Source of the DNA: Bacteroidota bacterium
GTDB taxonomy: Bacteria > Bacteroidota > Ignavibacteria > Ignavibacteriales > Ignavibacteriaceae
Assembly (NCBI GenBank): GCA_021824145.1
Contig: JAKALM010000015.1
Coordinates: forward strand, 18,834-82,833
DNA: 64,000 nucleotides
Direction of reading: 5' to 3'
Shown here: piece by piece, positions 46,569-55,781 of the stretch
Layout: each line of letters begins with the position of its first letter
How positions within the stretch are numbered: position 1 is the first letter of the stretch
The notes under the pieces: generated by a model
Databases searched by the model: none
The model's input: only the letters and a program-made list of their open reading frames with translations
Told to the model about the DNA's origin: nothing
Translations under genes and position numbers: made by a program

Positions 46569-46612
46569 ACCTGCTTTTTTGTTTCATAAAACGAAAAAAG
46601 CAGGTTTTTTAA
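46569..46612 (+). terminator. Rho-independent terminator
   Basis: ACCTGCTTTTTTGTTT (46569-46584) pairs with the complementary stretch ending AAAAAAGCAGGT (to 46605), followed by TTTTTT. It ends the lipoprotein transcript. Confidence 0.8.
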
Positions 46613-46742
46613 TTTAAATAGTTCAAAAATTTTTATTAATCTAAATTGATTTTCAACATTCCTTTCGTTTTGATTTTAATAATATTCCCTTTAGTGTTAA
46701 ATTCATATTGTAGATTAATTTAATTTTTGATAGGATCAATTT

Positions 46743-47705
46743 ATGCCGAAGTCAGAAAAATATGCTGTTGGAGTCGATCTTGGCGGAACAAATGTGAAGA
46801 TCGGTATTGTATCGCAAAAAGGGAAAATAATTAAAAAAATTTCTTTAGAAACTCTTGCTGATCAAGGGCCGGATAAAGTAATCTCTCAAATTAAAAAAGG
46901 TATTAAAGAATTATTATTTAAAAATAATTTGAAAATTCAGGCAATTGGGATTGGTGCGCCTGGTGTAGTTGCTTCCAAAAAAGGCACTGTGGAAAATCCT
47001 CCAAATTTGCCTGGATGGAATAAAGTGAATCTTGGAAAAATTCTACAAAAAGAATTTAAGATGAAAGTACATGTAGAAAATGATGCTAATGTTGCGGCAA
47101 TTGGAGAAATGATTTTTGGTGCTGGTAAAAAAATAGATTCATTCATTATGATAACGCTTGGAACCGGAGTTGGCGGCGGTATTATTTACAAGCAAAAACT
47201 TTTTAGAGGTGAAATCGGAAGCGCGGGAGAAATAGGCCACACTTCAATTGATATCAACGGCCCGAAATGCAATTGTGGTTCGTTTGGCTGTGTTGAGACT
47301 TATGTCGGAAACCATTATTTAGTTAAGAGAGTCCAAAATGAAATTAACGCTCACAAAGATTCCAAAATTTGGAAATTGATTAATAATGATCTGAATTTAA
47401 TTACTCCATTAATAATTCAGAAAGCCGCGGAGGATCATGACGAATATGCTAAATCAATTATTCAAAATTTAGGATTGTATTTAGGCGCAGCGCTTGCTTC
47501 AACTGCTAATGCATTTGATATTGGCACATTTATTATTGGCGGAGGAGTCGCGGGATTTGGAAAGCCTTTGTTTGATTCGATTGAACAGACTATAATTTCC
47601 AGAGTTCTGAAACCTATTAAAAAAAGAATCAAAGTTCTTCCAGCAAAATTAAAAAATGATGCCGGTATTAAAGGCGCATCTGCTTTAGTCTTTTATAAAT
47701 CATGA
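46743..47705 (+). CDS. glk: ROK-family glucokinase
   Basis: Phosphorylates glucose (or a related sugar) with ATP. The 320 residues show the ATPase motif GVDLGGTNVKIGIV, IGAPGVV, DANVAAIGE, GTGVGGGII, GEIGHTSID and the zinc-binding CNCGSFGCVE (Cys-x-Cys-x4-Cys) that marks ROK kinases. The C-terminal motif FIIGGGVAGFG completes the fold. It is a kinase and not a ROK repressor because it lacks an N-terminal HTH. The exact sugar is not provable; glucose is most likely. Confidence 0.9.
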   Translation: MPKSEKYAVGVDLGGTNVKIGIVSQKGKIIKKISLETLADQGPDKVISQIKKGIKELLFKNNLKIQAIGIGAPGVVASKKGTVENPPNLPGWNKVNLGKILQKEFKMKVHVENDANVAAIGEMIFGAGKKIDSFIMITLGTGVGGGIIYKQKLFRGEIGSAGEIGHTSIDINGPKCNCGSFGCVETYVGNHYLVKRVQNEINAHKDSKIWKLINNDLNLITPLIIQKAAEDHDEYAKSIIQNLGLYLGAALASTANAFDIGTFIIGGGVAGFGKPLFDSIEQTIISRVLKPIKKRIKVLPAKLKNDAGIKGASALVFYKS

Positions 47706-47751
47706 ATAATTTTCAATTGAAAGGATAAAGGAAAATTTTCTAAAATTGTAT

Positions 47752-50343
47752 ATGAAATTTCTTCTTTCAATATTTTTACTCCTTTCAAGCTTTGATTTAG
47801 TATTTGCTCAGAGTGCTGATTCTATTTTGCTAAAAACTAAAGATCGAATTAAATCAGCACAAAAAGATTCTTTGATTGCTTCAGATACAACTTCATTAGC
47901 GCCTCCAGATACTTTGGCGAAGAAAAAAACTTACGATGTAGATACGGTTATTTATTCAAGTTCAAAAGATTCATTATTCTTTTTTATCAATAAGAAAAAA
48001 ATGAATCTTTTTGGGAATAGCGAATTGAAATACAAAGATACCGATCTTAAAAGCGCTAACATTTCCGTTAATTTTGTAACTCATGATGTTGATGCTTCAG
48101 GAGTGCCTAATGATTCACTGCCTGGTAAATTTAAAGACACACCCGTACTTTCACAAGGCGGGGAAGTTTATGACGGCGAAACAATGATTTATAATTTTAA
48201 AACAACGCAAGGTTACATTACTTATGCAAAAACAAAAACAGAAGGCTCAACTTATTCGGGTGAGAAAATTAAAAAGGTAGATAAAAATACTTTTTTTATT
48301 CAAGATGGAATTTTTACAACTTGTACTGTAACGCCGCCGCATTATTATTTTTATTCGCCGAAAATGAAAGTAATCCAAAAACAAGAAATTGATGCAGAAT
48401 GGATTTGGCTTTACTTCGGCGGTGTTCCATTTCCAATTCCTTTACCGTTCGGAGTTTTTCCTTTGCAGTCAGGAAGAAGATCTGGAATTATTCCTCCAGC
48501 TTTCGGGCAAGATGCAAATTATGGTTTTTACTTTTCTCACTTCGGATATTTCTGGGCAATAAATGATTATCTCGATTTGAATATGACCGGCGATTATTAT
48601 ACCCGCGGCAGTTTTGGTTTGTACAGTCGATTCAGATATAACAAACGCTATGATTACAGCGGAACTATTAATTTAGGTTATAAACTATTAAAATCTGAAA
48701 GCAGCCTTGGCACAAGTTCGAATAAAGAGTGGAATTTAAGTTTGATGCATCATGAAAATTTCACTCCAACATTAAGATTAGATGCAAATCTTCAATTTGT
48801 TTCCGGTAAATCATATATCCAAAATACTACCTACAATCTTAATGAAGCTTTAACTAATAACATTTATTCAAACGCCACACTTTCCAAAACTTGGGATGAA
48901 TCCGGCAATAGTTTAACTATGAGTTACAGCCGAAGTCAGGATCTGGAATCCGGCAACATTACCGAATATCTTCCAAGCTTAACTTTTTATATTCCTCATC
49001 AATATCCTTTTAAGCGTGATGGAAACTTTAGCGATCAAAAATGGTATGAACTAATTGGCTTTGATTACAACGGGCAGTTTACTAATCAACGCGTTAAATC
49101 CGGAGGGCAGCTTGATGTTAAAGGCGGAATTCAACATCAAATAAATGCAAGCGCTTCGCCGAAAATCGGGTACTTCAATATTTCGCCAAACTTTTCTTAC
49201 ACCGAAGATTGGTTTAACAAGCAGATTGAAATGTATTCAGCCGGAATGAAAGCTGATGGCAGCGGCGATTCAATTGTTACAAATACAATTCATAAAATAA
49301 GTCAAGTGCGAACTTTTCAAATAGGCGTTTCTGCATCAACAAAATTTTATGGAATTTTCCAGCCAAACGCTTTGGGCATAAGCGCAATAAGGCAAATTGT
49401 TACGCCATCAATTAATTATTTCTACTCACCGGATTTTACAAAGTACGGCTGGGGATATTACGGCAGCTATAAGACTCAAGCAGGAAAGTCAATTCAGTAC
49501 AATAAATATCAGAATGAAGTTTTCATTCCAAATATTGGAGGAGAGCAGCAGAATATTGGTTTGTCTTTAGGAAACGTTTTTGAAATGAAAACCGCTGTCG
49601 ATCCTTCAGATACTACTTCGAAAGAAAAGAAAATTCAACTGCTGAACTTGAATGCCGGAATAAATTATAATTTTGCTGCGGATAGCTTAAGATTTTCGCC
49701 GTTCACAATTTCCGGCAGAACACAGATTGGAGACTGGTTCAACTTTAATGCTTCATCAACTTTTTCACTTTATGATTATGCTGTGGTTGGACAAAATTAT
49801 GCTGTTGATATAAATAAATTTCTTATCAACGAAGGCAAAGGAATTGCAAGATTAACAAACTTTAGTTTCTCAGTTTCAACAAGCCTTTCCGGGGAAAAAC
49901 TCAAATCGGAAGAATCGGGAAGCGAAAATAAGCAAGTTCAAAGTGAAGCGTTTATGCCTGATCAGAATAATGTTTACCAGGGAATTTATAATAACAAAGA
50001 ACCGGACTTCACAATTCCTTGGAGTCTGTCGTTAAGTTATAATTACACTTTATCGAAGACAAATCCTTTAGCGCCGTTTCGATCTTCAAATATTAGCGGA
50101 AGTTTGGATTTTAATTTAACCAAGCAGTGGAAGTTTTCTGTTACAAGCGGATATGATTTTGAATATAAACAGTTCACTGCTCCTCAAATTAGAATTTCCC
50201 GTGACCTTGAATGCTGGTTGATGAATTTTACATGGAATCCTGTCGGCACATTCAGCGGATATTATTTAGAGATAAGAGTGAAGGCGCCGCAGCTTCAAGA
50301 TTTAAAGATTACCAAGCGCGGAGATTTTTACAATGGCAAATAA
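47752..50343 (+). CDS. LptD-like outer-membrane LPS-assembly protein
   Basis: An 863-residue beta-barrel protein. The signal peptide (MKFLLSIFLLLSSFDLVFAQ) starts at ATG 47752, a better start than TTG 47746. The N-terminal part has an OstA-like jellyroll (AQSADSILLKTKDRIKSAQK, then GEVYDGETMIYNFKTTQGYI and GIFTTCTVTPPHYYF). Next is the conserved lumen segment PFGVFPLQSGRRSGIIPP, then repeated amphipathic beta-strands to the C-terminus. In relatives LptD inserts LPS into the outer leaflet with LptE. This supports a Gram-negative organism with an outer membrane. Confidence 0.88.
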   Translation: MKFLLSIFLLLSSFDLVFAQSADSILLKTKDRIKSAQKDSLIASDTTSLAPPDTLAKKKTYDVDTVIYSSSKDSLFFFINKKKMNLFGNSELKYKDTDLKSANISVNFVTHDVDASGVPNDSLPGKFKDTPVLSQGGEVYDGETMIYNFKTTQGYITYAKTKTEGSTYSGEKIKKVDKNTFFIQDGIFTTCTVTPPHYYFYSPKMKVIQKQEIDAEWIWLYFGGVPFPIPLPFGVFPLQSGRRSGIIPPAFGQDANYGFYFSHFGYFWAINDYLDLNMTGDYYTRGSFGLYSRFRYNKRYDYSGTINLGYKLLKSESSLGTSSNKEWNLSLMHHENFTPTLRLDANLQFVSGKSYIQNTTYNLNEALTNNIYSNATLSKTWDESGNSLTMSYSRSQDLESGNITEYLPSLTFYIPHQYPFKRDGNFSDQKWYELIGFDYNGQFTNQRVKSGGQLDVKGGIQHQINASASPKIGYFNISPNFSYTEDWFNKQIEMYSAGMKADGSGDSIVTNTIHKISQVRTFQIGVSASTKFYGIFQPNALGISAIRQIVTPSINYFYSPDFTKYGWGYYGSYKTQAGKSIQYNKYQNEVFIPNIGGEQQNIGLSLGNVFEMKTAVDPSDTTSKEKKIQLLNLNAGINYNFAADSLRFSPFTISGRTQIGDWFNFNASSTFSLYDYAVVGQNYAVDINKFLINEGKGIARLTNFSFSVSTSLSGEKLKSEESGSENKQVQSEAFMPDQNNVYQGIYNNKEPDFTIPWSLSLSYNYTLSKTNPLAPFRSSNISGSLDFNLTKQWKFSVTSGYDFEYKQFTAPQIRISRDLECWLMNFTWNPVGTFSGYYLEIRVKAPQLQDLKITKRGDFYNGK

Positions 50344-50346
50344 ACC

Positions 50347-50802
50347 ATGAAGCATTATATCATCGACGGAAATAATGTAATTCATAAAATCAAAAAGTTT
50401 GAAATGCTTTTGAAGAAGGACAAACAAACGCCGAGAGAAAAGCTTGCATATTTAATTGAAGATTTTTTTCGAGGTAAACAAGTTAAGATTTCGCTTCACT
50501 ACGACGGTTACGAAAGAATCCCAATTAAGCTTGATTTGATTAAAATTTTTTACAGCAGCAGCAAAATTGCAGACGAAAAGATAAAACAGGAGATTGAATC
50601 TGAAACGAACAGTAAGAATATCGCAGTAGTAACTTCGGATGATAATTTAAAAGATTTTGCTCGGAAGTGCAGCTGCGAAGTAATTTCGAGTGAAGATTTT
50701 ATTAAAATGATTTTGAAGAAAGAGGAACCGGACGAAGAAACGAAAAAAATTTCCGGTATGAATAATACCGAGTATTTTAAAAAGCTTTTTGGAGCGAAAT
50801 GA
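50347..50802 (+). CDS. NYN-domain (YacP-like) putative ribonuclease
   Basis: A 151-residue PIN/NYN-fold protein. The N-terminus HYIIDGNNVIHK holds the first acidic catalytic site (DGNN), and the later VVTSDDNLKDFARKCSCEVISSEDF holds the second acid cluster typical of NYN RNases such as YacP/Rae1. It probably cleaves RNA, perhaps in rRNA or mRNA turnover (by family). It begins 4 bases after the LptD gene, on the same strand. Confidence 0.8.
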   Translation: MKHYIIDGNNVIHKIKKFEMLLKKDKQTPREKLAYLIEDFFRGKQVKISLHYDGYERIPIKLDLIKIFYSSSKIADEKIKQEIESETNSKNIAVVTSDDNLKDFARKCSCEVISSEDFIKMILKKEEPDEETKKISGMNNTEYFKKLFGAK

Positions 50803-50835
50803 TTTTTCTAACTTTAGGTCGCAGAAAATATCTTA

Positions 50836-51195
50836 ATGGAAATTCAAATGAATAGCATAGTTAAATTGAAAAATGTTGAGCAGTGGGAAGAAATAAGAAA
50901 TGAGCTTTCTCCTGCTGATGAATTAATTATTTTTAAGTACAGCCCGGTTTGTTCAATCAGCGCAATGGTTGAACAAGACTTTAATTTATGGTATTCAAAG
51001 CTTCCGGATGAAAGCAAATTGAAATTTGTAAAGGTAAATGTAATTGAAGCAAAAGACGTAAGCAGAAAAATTGCCGAAGATTTGGAAGTGAAGCATGAAT
51101 CGCCGCAGTTGATTTGGCTAAAAAATAAATCAGAAATTAAATGGGCTGCCAGCCACTTTGATATTACAATTGATGAACTGAAAGCACGTCTTTAA
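50836..51195 (+). CDS. YtxJ/BrxC-type monothiol bacilliredoxin
   Basis: A 119-residue thioredoxin-fold protein of the bacillithiol-linked YtxJ type: KNVEQWEEIRNEL, FKYSPVCSISAMVEQDF with a single Cys (39) instead of CxxC, FVKVNVIEAKDVSRKIAEDL and SPQLIWLKNKSEIKWAASHFDIT. In relatives it removes bacillithiol from protein thiols. Its presence suggests this organism makes bacillithiol or uses a similar thiol. ATG 50836 is the first start; ATG 50848 is an alternative. Confidence 0.85.
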   Translation: MEIQMNSIVKLKNVEQWEEIRNELSPADELIIFKYSPVCSISAMVEQDFNLWYSKLPDESKLKFVKVNVIEAKDVSRKIAEDLEVKHESPQLIWLKNKSEIKWAASHFDITIDELKARL

Positions 51196-51197
51196 AC

Positions 51198-51255
51198 GTA
51201 GAGACGGGATACCCGTCTAGCCTCGAGCGCGGCGTGGCTGATATCCCCTCTCTAC
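51198..51255. repeat. GTAGAGACG-type palindromic repeat, larger form
   Basis: Left arm GTAGAGACGGGATA (51198-51211) is mirrored imperfectly by the right arm TATCCCCTCTCTAC ending at 51255, around a GC-rich centre (CCCGTCTAGCCTCGAG and GCGGCGTGGCTG). It separates the bacilliredoxin gene from the decayed propeller gene. A second member of the family is at 52393-52420. Confidence 0.55.
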
Positions 51256-51261
51256 ATATTT

Positions 51262-52329
51262 TTACTTCCCATGCCAAATAATTGTTTTTTGCGGGTAGCT
51301 GTCTGTAGTAAAGCCGCAAATAAATGCTGCGTTGCCATCTGTCCATACGCCTGTATAAACAATGTTTTCATTATCTAATTGTTTAAACTGATACCAATCG
51401 CTACCGTTGAAATGATATGCTTTCCCAAAGTCCCCTACTGCAAACATGTTTTTCTCGCTGGTACCATATAGAGCACTTATCACTGATGAACTATAATAAA
51501 CATTTTTCCAAGTGTTCCCATTCTAACGATATATACCTGAAGCAAAGGAAAAAAGATTACCTTCAGGGCTTAACCAAAACCTTGTTCCCCAATTGAGAGT
51601 ATTAGAACCACTAGCAAGGCTGTCAACTATCTGCCAAGTATTATTCGTTTGTTTGAAAAAATAGTATGTCGAACCGGTAGAAATTTCATATTTTACACCA
51701 GTTGCATAAACTATATTTTTAAATTCTACTATACTTAAGAGTTGAAATTCTGACCTTTGGGGATTATAAACCGAAATAGAATCTTTACTCCATTTTATTC
51801 CGTCATAGTGATAAACCGTTCCCCAAAAACCGCAAGCCCAAATATCATTCGGCGATCTGCCCCAAATATCATTCAGGGCACCGCCTTTAATTATATTTTC
51901 TTCACTCCATTTTAAGCCATCATAATGTATAATTAAACCTGAATTTGGAGAACCGAGATCGCCTGCATATCCGGCAGCCCACACGTTATTAGATGAAAAG
52001 CCATAAACAGAACTTAATTGTGTAACTCAAATACCATAAGTATCTCTTAAGTTAACATCAGCCCAACTCTTCCCATCATAATGCCACATTACTGTACTAA
52101 TCCCGATAGCATTTGTAATGCCAACACCATAAATGTCATCAGAAGTGTTTCCGCAAATATCCAGAATCCAAGTTTGTATGAAACTACCTGAATAAGTAAT
52201 AGTATCTGCTGTCCACGTATAATCTCTTGGGCTTTTTGTTGGTAACGTTTCTGTTCCTTTATCTTTGCAGCTTATGAATACAATAAAAAATAAATAAGAA
52301 AGTAATTTAATTGCATTTTTTATTTTCAT
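51262..52329 (-). pseudogene. decayed paralogue of the beta-propeller lipoprotein
   Basis: On the minus strand one continuous frame of about 356 codons is collinear with the lipoprotein at 39150-40208. It keeps its signal peptide, lipobox (IVFISC) and blade motifs (YGVG..., WACGFWGTVYHYDG, GNYG-like GDFG, and the C-terminal ENIVYTGVWTDGN...IIWHGK). Two in-frame stops interrupt it: TGA at 52027-52029 and TAG at 51523-51525. The TAG replaces a Trp of the paralogue (KWNGNSW versus R-stop-NGNTW). There is no frameshift, so the damage is point mutations and recent, or the stops are read through. Confidence 0.8.
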
Positions 52330-52392
52330 TAGTAATAACCTTTGAAATCATTTTTATTCAAAATTTGCACAAGCCATATGCTTATAACAAAA

Positions 52393-52420
52393 GTAGAGAC
52401 GCATTGCTATGCGTCTCTAC
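52393..52420. repeat. GTAGAGACG-type palindromic repeat, short form
   Basis: GTAGAGACGCA (52393-52403) and TGCGTCTCTAC (52410-52420) form a perfect 11-bp stem with a 6-base loop, just before the sorting-domain remnant. It is the second member of the family seen at 51198-51255, so the two bracket the decayed propeller gene. Confidence 0.6.
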
Positions 52421-52427
52421 ATATATA

Positions 52428-52598
52428 TTATTTAGTTAAAATCATTTTTTCAATAATTGTCTTCTGGGGAGTCTGTAACGAATAAAAATAAATGTCAGAA
52501 TTTACTTTTGCGCCAGCTTTGTTTGTTCCATCCCATAATACTATAATAGAGGTTGCTTCTTGTTCGGTTAATGAAAAAGAAATGAGATTGTTAACCAT
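52428..52598 (-). pseudogene. remnant of a T9SS C-terminal sorting domain
   Basis: Minus-strand frame reading IIVLWDGTNKAGAKVNSDIY, then FYSLQTPQKTIIEKMILTK and TAA, nearly identical to the last ~45 residues of the T9SS cargo at 37325-39070 (IIIWDGTNNAGAKVNSG...EKMILTK). The rest of the cargo gene is missing; upstream the frame loses the usual NPFNPSTKI segment. It lies immediately upstream of the decayed propeller gene, in the same order as the intact pair. Confidence 0.7.
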
Positions 52599-52923
52599 AA
52601 TTTCTCCAAGGTTTTTTAAGTTAAAAAAATTTAATAGTACGAGAAAATGAATTATAGTCAGAGTGTTAATCAGCTAGTCTAATATTATAGAACCAATTGC
52701 CCCTATTACACTAATACATACACGGCGGAATGCGGCTTATACATTGGTGGCTTGCAATTAGTCCTTTATATGCTGAATTTGTTTTTGCAGTTAGTAATCT
52801 TCAAGTTATACTCCATTTAACGAACCCCTTTCACTTAAGTTGTTAAATTTTCAGCTCTTAATTATTAAAAATATTTTAGAATGTAAATATGAATCTTAAA
52901 TATTTCTAATTAATGATATGACT
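52599..52923. other. gene-free stretch upstream of the decayed block
   Basis: About 325 bases between the sorting-domain remnant and the amino-acid permease. The minus-strand frame of the remnant continues openly for a few codons but with no recognisable protein. I see no palindrome, RNA gene or promoter I can support. Confidence 0.5.
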
Positions 52924-54297
52924 TCAAAATTCATTTTTACTCGAAGCAAACTGATTAACTCTAAACGGCCACTCGTGAGTTTTCTTCGCCCAAAATAAAA
53001 AGAAACCAATTCCAACAACCAACCATGCTAATCCCAAACTTATTGCCTCAATTCCTGAGCTGATGAAAATGTAAGTGAAACCTATAAATGCAACAACAGA
53101 AGGAATCGGATACAGCCACATCTTGAAAGGCCTTTTCATGTTTGGTTCATTTTTGCGTAGAATGGTTAAGCCGATTATTTGTCCAAGAAACTGAATTAAT
53201 ATTCTGCTAGACAAAGTTGCTGCGATAATAAAATCGAGATTGAAAAGACTGGCAACGCACGTTATTCCTCCAACAAGCAAAAGAGAATAATGCGGGAAAT
53301 GTTTTTTCGGATGAAGCGCTTTCAACCAACCGAAGAAAAATCCATCTCTTGCTGCTGCAAAGGGAAGGCGTGAATAACTCATCATCAAAGCATAGATTGA
53401 GCCGTAAGCAGTAATGGCAACAAGAAGAGTAATTATTACGGCGGGAATGGTTCCGTAATAATCATTAAAAATATCGGAGACAATATGATGAGATTTTGCA
53501 ACTTCGTGCCAGGGTAATACTCCGATGATTGAGAAGTTCATAACTGCATAAAGAATTGTTACTCCAATTACAGACCAGATAATTGCTCGCGGAAAAACGT
53601 ATCCGGGATTTTTCACTTCCTCTTCAACATAACAAACATTGTAATAGCCCATCAGGTCATACATCGCAATTAAAGTTGCGCTGCCAAGCCCCATTACAAA
53701 ACCCCAGGAAAAAGTGAACCATCCTTTAGGAAAATTAAAAGCGACTTCTGGCTTGAAGTGAATGATGCCGACAACAATTGTAAGTCCGACTGTTACCAGC
53801 ATAACTGCCCAAAGAATTACAGTAACTACGCCGACAAATTTTATCTTATTGTAGTGAAGGATTATTGTTAGAATTCCTGCGGCAAAGGCGATGAGGCGAA
53901 TATTTATTCCAGTCAGCCACGGCCAAATGAAAGAAAGATATTCCATCATTCCAACAATTCCGGAAGCGATTTCAAACGGCCCGCTTAATAGAAAAGACCA
54001 GATAAATAAAAATGCAATCAGCTTGCCGAAATATCTTTTGTATGCTTCACGAAGATATATATAAGTTCCGCCTTCGCCTGGAAGAGCAGTGCTTAATTCC
54101 GCCCAAACCTGCCCATCGGAAATAGCGATGATTGCACCGACAGCCCAGCCAAGCATTGCCTGCGGTCCGCCCATTGCTGAAACAATTAAAGGGATTGTAA
54201 TGAATGGTCCAATGCCGACCATTGTTGCCATATTTGAAGCTGTTGCGTGAAGAAGTCCTAAGCTTCTATCTAGATGGTTGTGCTTTGTTTCTGCCAA
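52924..54297 (-). CDS. APC-family amino acid permease
   Basis: A 457-residue secondary transporter of the amino acid-polyamine-organocation superfamily. The N-terminus RSLGLLHATASNMATMVGIGPFITIPLI carries the glycine-rich TM1 substrate loop (VGIGPF), followed by about 12 hydrophobic segments, with ALPGEGGTYIYLREAY after TM2 and ATLSSRILIQFLGQ in TM9-10. The substrate is probably an amino acid; the sequence does not settle which. A monocistronic minus-strand gene. Confidence 0.9.
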   Translation of the reverse strand: MAETKHNHLDRSLGLLHATASNMATMVGIGPFITIPLIVSAMGGPQAMLGWAVGAIIAISDGQVWAELSTALPGEGGTYIYLREAYKRYFGKLIAFLFIWSFLLSGPFEIASGIVGMMEYLSFIWPWLTGINIRLIAFAAGILTIILHYNKIKFVGVVTVILWAVMLVTVGLTIVVGIIHFKPEVAFNFPKGWFTFSWGFVMGLGSATLIAMYDLMGYYNVCYVEEEVKNPGYVFPRAIIWSVIGVTILYAVMNFSIIGVLPWHEVAKSHHIVSDIFNDYYGTIPAVIITLLVAITAYGSIYALMMSYSRLPFAAARDGFFFGWLKALHPKKHFPHYSLLLVGGITCVASLFNLDFIIAATLSSRILIQFLGQIIGLTILRKNEPNMKRPFKMWLYPIPSVVAFIGFTYIFISSGIEAISLGLAWLVVGIGFFLFWAKKTHEWPFRVNQFASSKNEF

Positions 54298-54462
54298 ATT
54301 AATTCCTCATCCGGATTGAAAAATATTTTTGCGAATATAGCACAATCCCATTTTTAATACTACAATAAAGTTTAATAAAAAAAGTTCATTAGAATTATTG
54401 CAAACATTTTTTGTAATTTGGAAATTGTAATTGATAGATATTGTTTTATTAAAAGGATGTCG

Positions 54463-55623
54463 ATGAAAAAAAATATAGTTATTAAAAATTGTTTGTTATT
54501 TAATTCGCCTAGTGGAAAAGAATTTTCTGATATAAAAATATCAAACGGAAAAATAATTGAAATAAAAAAATCAGATTCCAACGAACATCTTGATGAAATA
54601 ATTATTGATGCTGAAGGGAAAATTGCCGCTCCCGGTTTTATTGATGTACACATTCAAGGCGCCGGCGGTGCGGATGTTCTGGATAATAATCTGGAAGCGC
54701 TAGAAACAATTTCTAAAACTTTAGCAAAAACCGGAACGACTGGATTTTTAGGAACCACAGTAGTAAAACCAAATTGGGGAAATTCTCATCTTAAATTGAT
54801 GAGAGATTATACTGAAAAAAATCTTAGCGGAGCGGCTTTACTCGGTATTCATTTGGAAGGGCCGTTCATCAACATAAAAAAGAAAGGCGGATTAGCGCCG
54901 GATAGTATTTATGCTGATTATCCGAATGCACTCGAAGAAATTATTGAAGCTTCCGGAGATGCTTTAAAGATGATGACAATTGCACCTGAGCTTCCGGGTA
55001 ATTTGGAAAATATAAAGAAGCTTCGCGGCCATGGCGCAGTTGCTTCGTTTGCTCATTCGGATGCAACTTATGAAGAAACAATAAAAGGCTTTGAAGCGGG
55101 AATAAATCATGTAACTCATATTTTTAATGCGATGCCTCCGCTTAATCATAGAGTCCCCGGACCGCTTGCCGCAATATTTGAGAATAAAGAAATTCCGGTT
55201 CAAATTATTAGCGACGGGCATCATCTTCATCCGAGCATTGTAAATTTAATTTATCAATTAGTCGGAAAAGATAGATGCATTTGTATCACTGACGGCATGC
55301 ATGGAATCGGTTTGCCGGATGGATTTTATATATACAACGGAAAGCAATATGAATCGAAAGACGGCGCTGCACGATATTTGGATGGAACACTAATAGGTTC
55401 AACAATGACCTTAGGAAACATTGCTCTTAAATTTATGGAATTTACCGGCTGCAATTTGGAAACTGCAATAAATACAGTTACAAAAAATCCAGCCAAACTT
55501 TTGGGAATTGATGATAGAAAAGGTTCAATTGAAATTGGGAAAGATGCTGATTTAGTTTTATTCGACAATGACTTTTCGATCTTTATGACTTTAGTTGAAG
55601 GCGAGATTGTTTACAAAAAATAA
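54463..55623 (+). CDS. nagA: N-acetylglucosamine-6-phosphate deacetylase
   Basis: Deacetylates GlcNAc-6-phosphate to glucosamine-6-phosphate in amino-sugar recycling and cell-wall salvage. In its 386 residues of the amidohydrolase fold: AAPGFIDVHIQGAGGADVLD (metal site), LGIHLEGPFIN (catalytic Glu region), AHSDATYEE, HIFNAMPPLNHR, ISDGHHLHPSIV and the metal-binding TDGMHGIGLPDG. The frame is open 15 codons upstream from TTG 54418; I choose ATG 54463, preceded by AAAAGGATG. No nagB lies adjacent. Confidence 0.93.
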   Translation: MKKNIVIKNCLLFNSPSGKEFSDIKISNGKIIEIKKSDSNEHLDEIIIDAEGKIAAPGFIDVHIQGAGGADVLDNNLEALETISKTLAKTGTTGFLGTTVVKPNWGNSHLKLMRDYTEKNLSGAALLGIHLEGPFINIKKKGGLAPDSIYADYPNALEEIIEASGDALKMMTIAPELPGNLENIKKLRGHGAVASFAHSDATYEETIKGFEAGINHVTHIFNAMPPLNHRVPGPLAAIFENKEIPVQIISDGHHLHPSIVNLIYQLVGKDRCICITDGMHGIGLPDGFYIYNGKQYESKDGAARYLDGTLIGSTMTLGNIALKFMEFTGCNLETAINTVTKNPAKLLGIDDRKGSIEIGKDADLVLFDNDFSIFMTLVEGEIVYKK

Positions 55624-55781
55624 ATTTTCAGGCTTTTGTGATATGCATTTTTAATATGGAACCATTTGGAAAAAGGCTCGTCTAAAATCATTCTTTAAAA
55701 AATATTTTTAATCACAAGCGAGAAAAAAGTGATTATTTATTTTGTGCTCGAATCTATTCACAACTCAAAAAATAAAATATA

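Noticed and set aside
51262..52329. Three separate small genes instead of one pseudogene
   Set aside because: The three open segments are in one frame and collinear with the single intact paralogue; the gaps are single stop codons.
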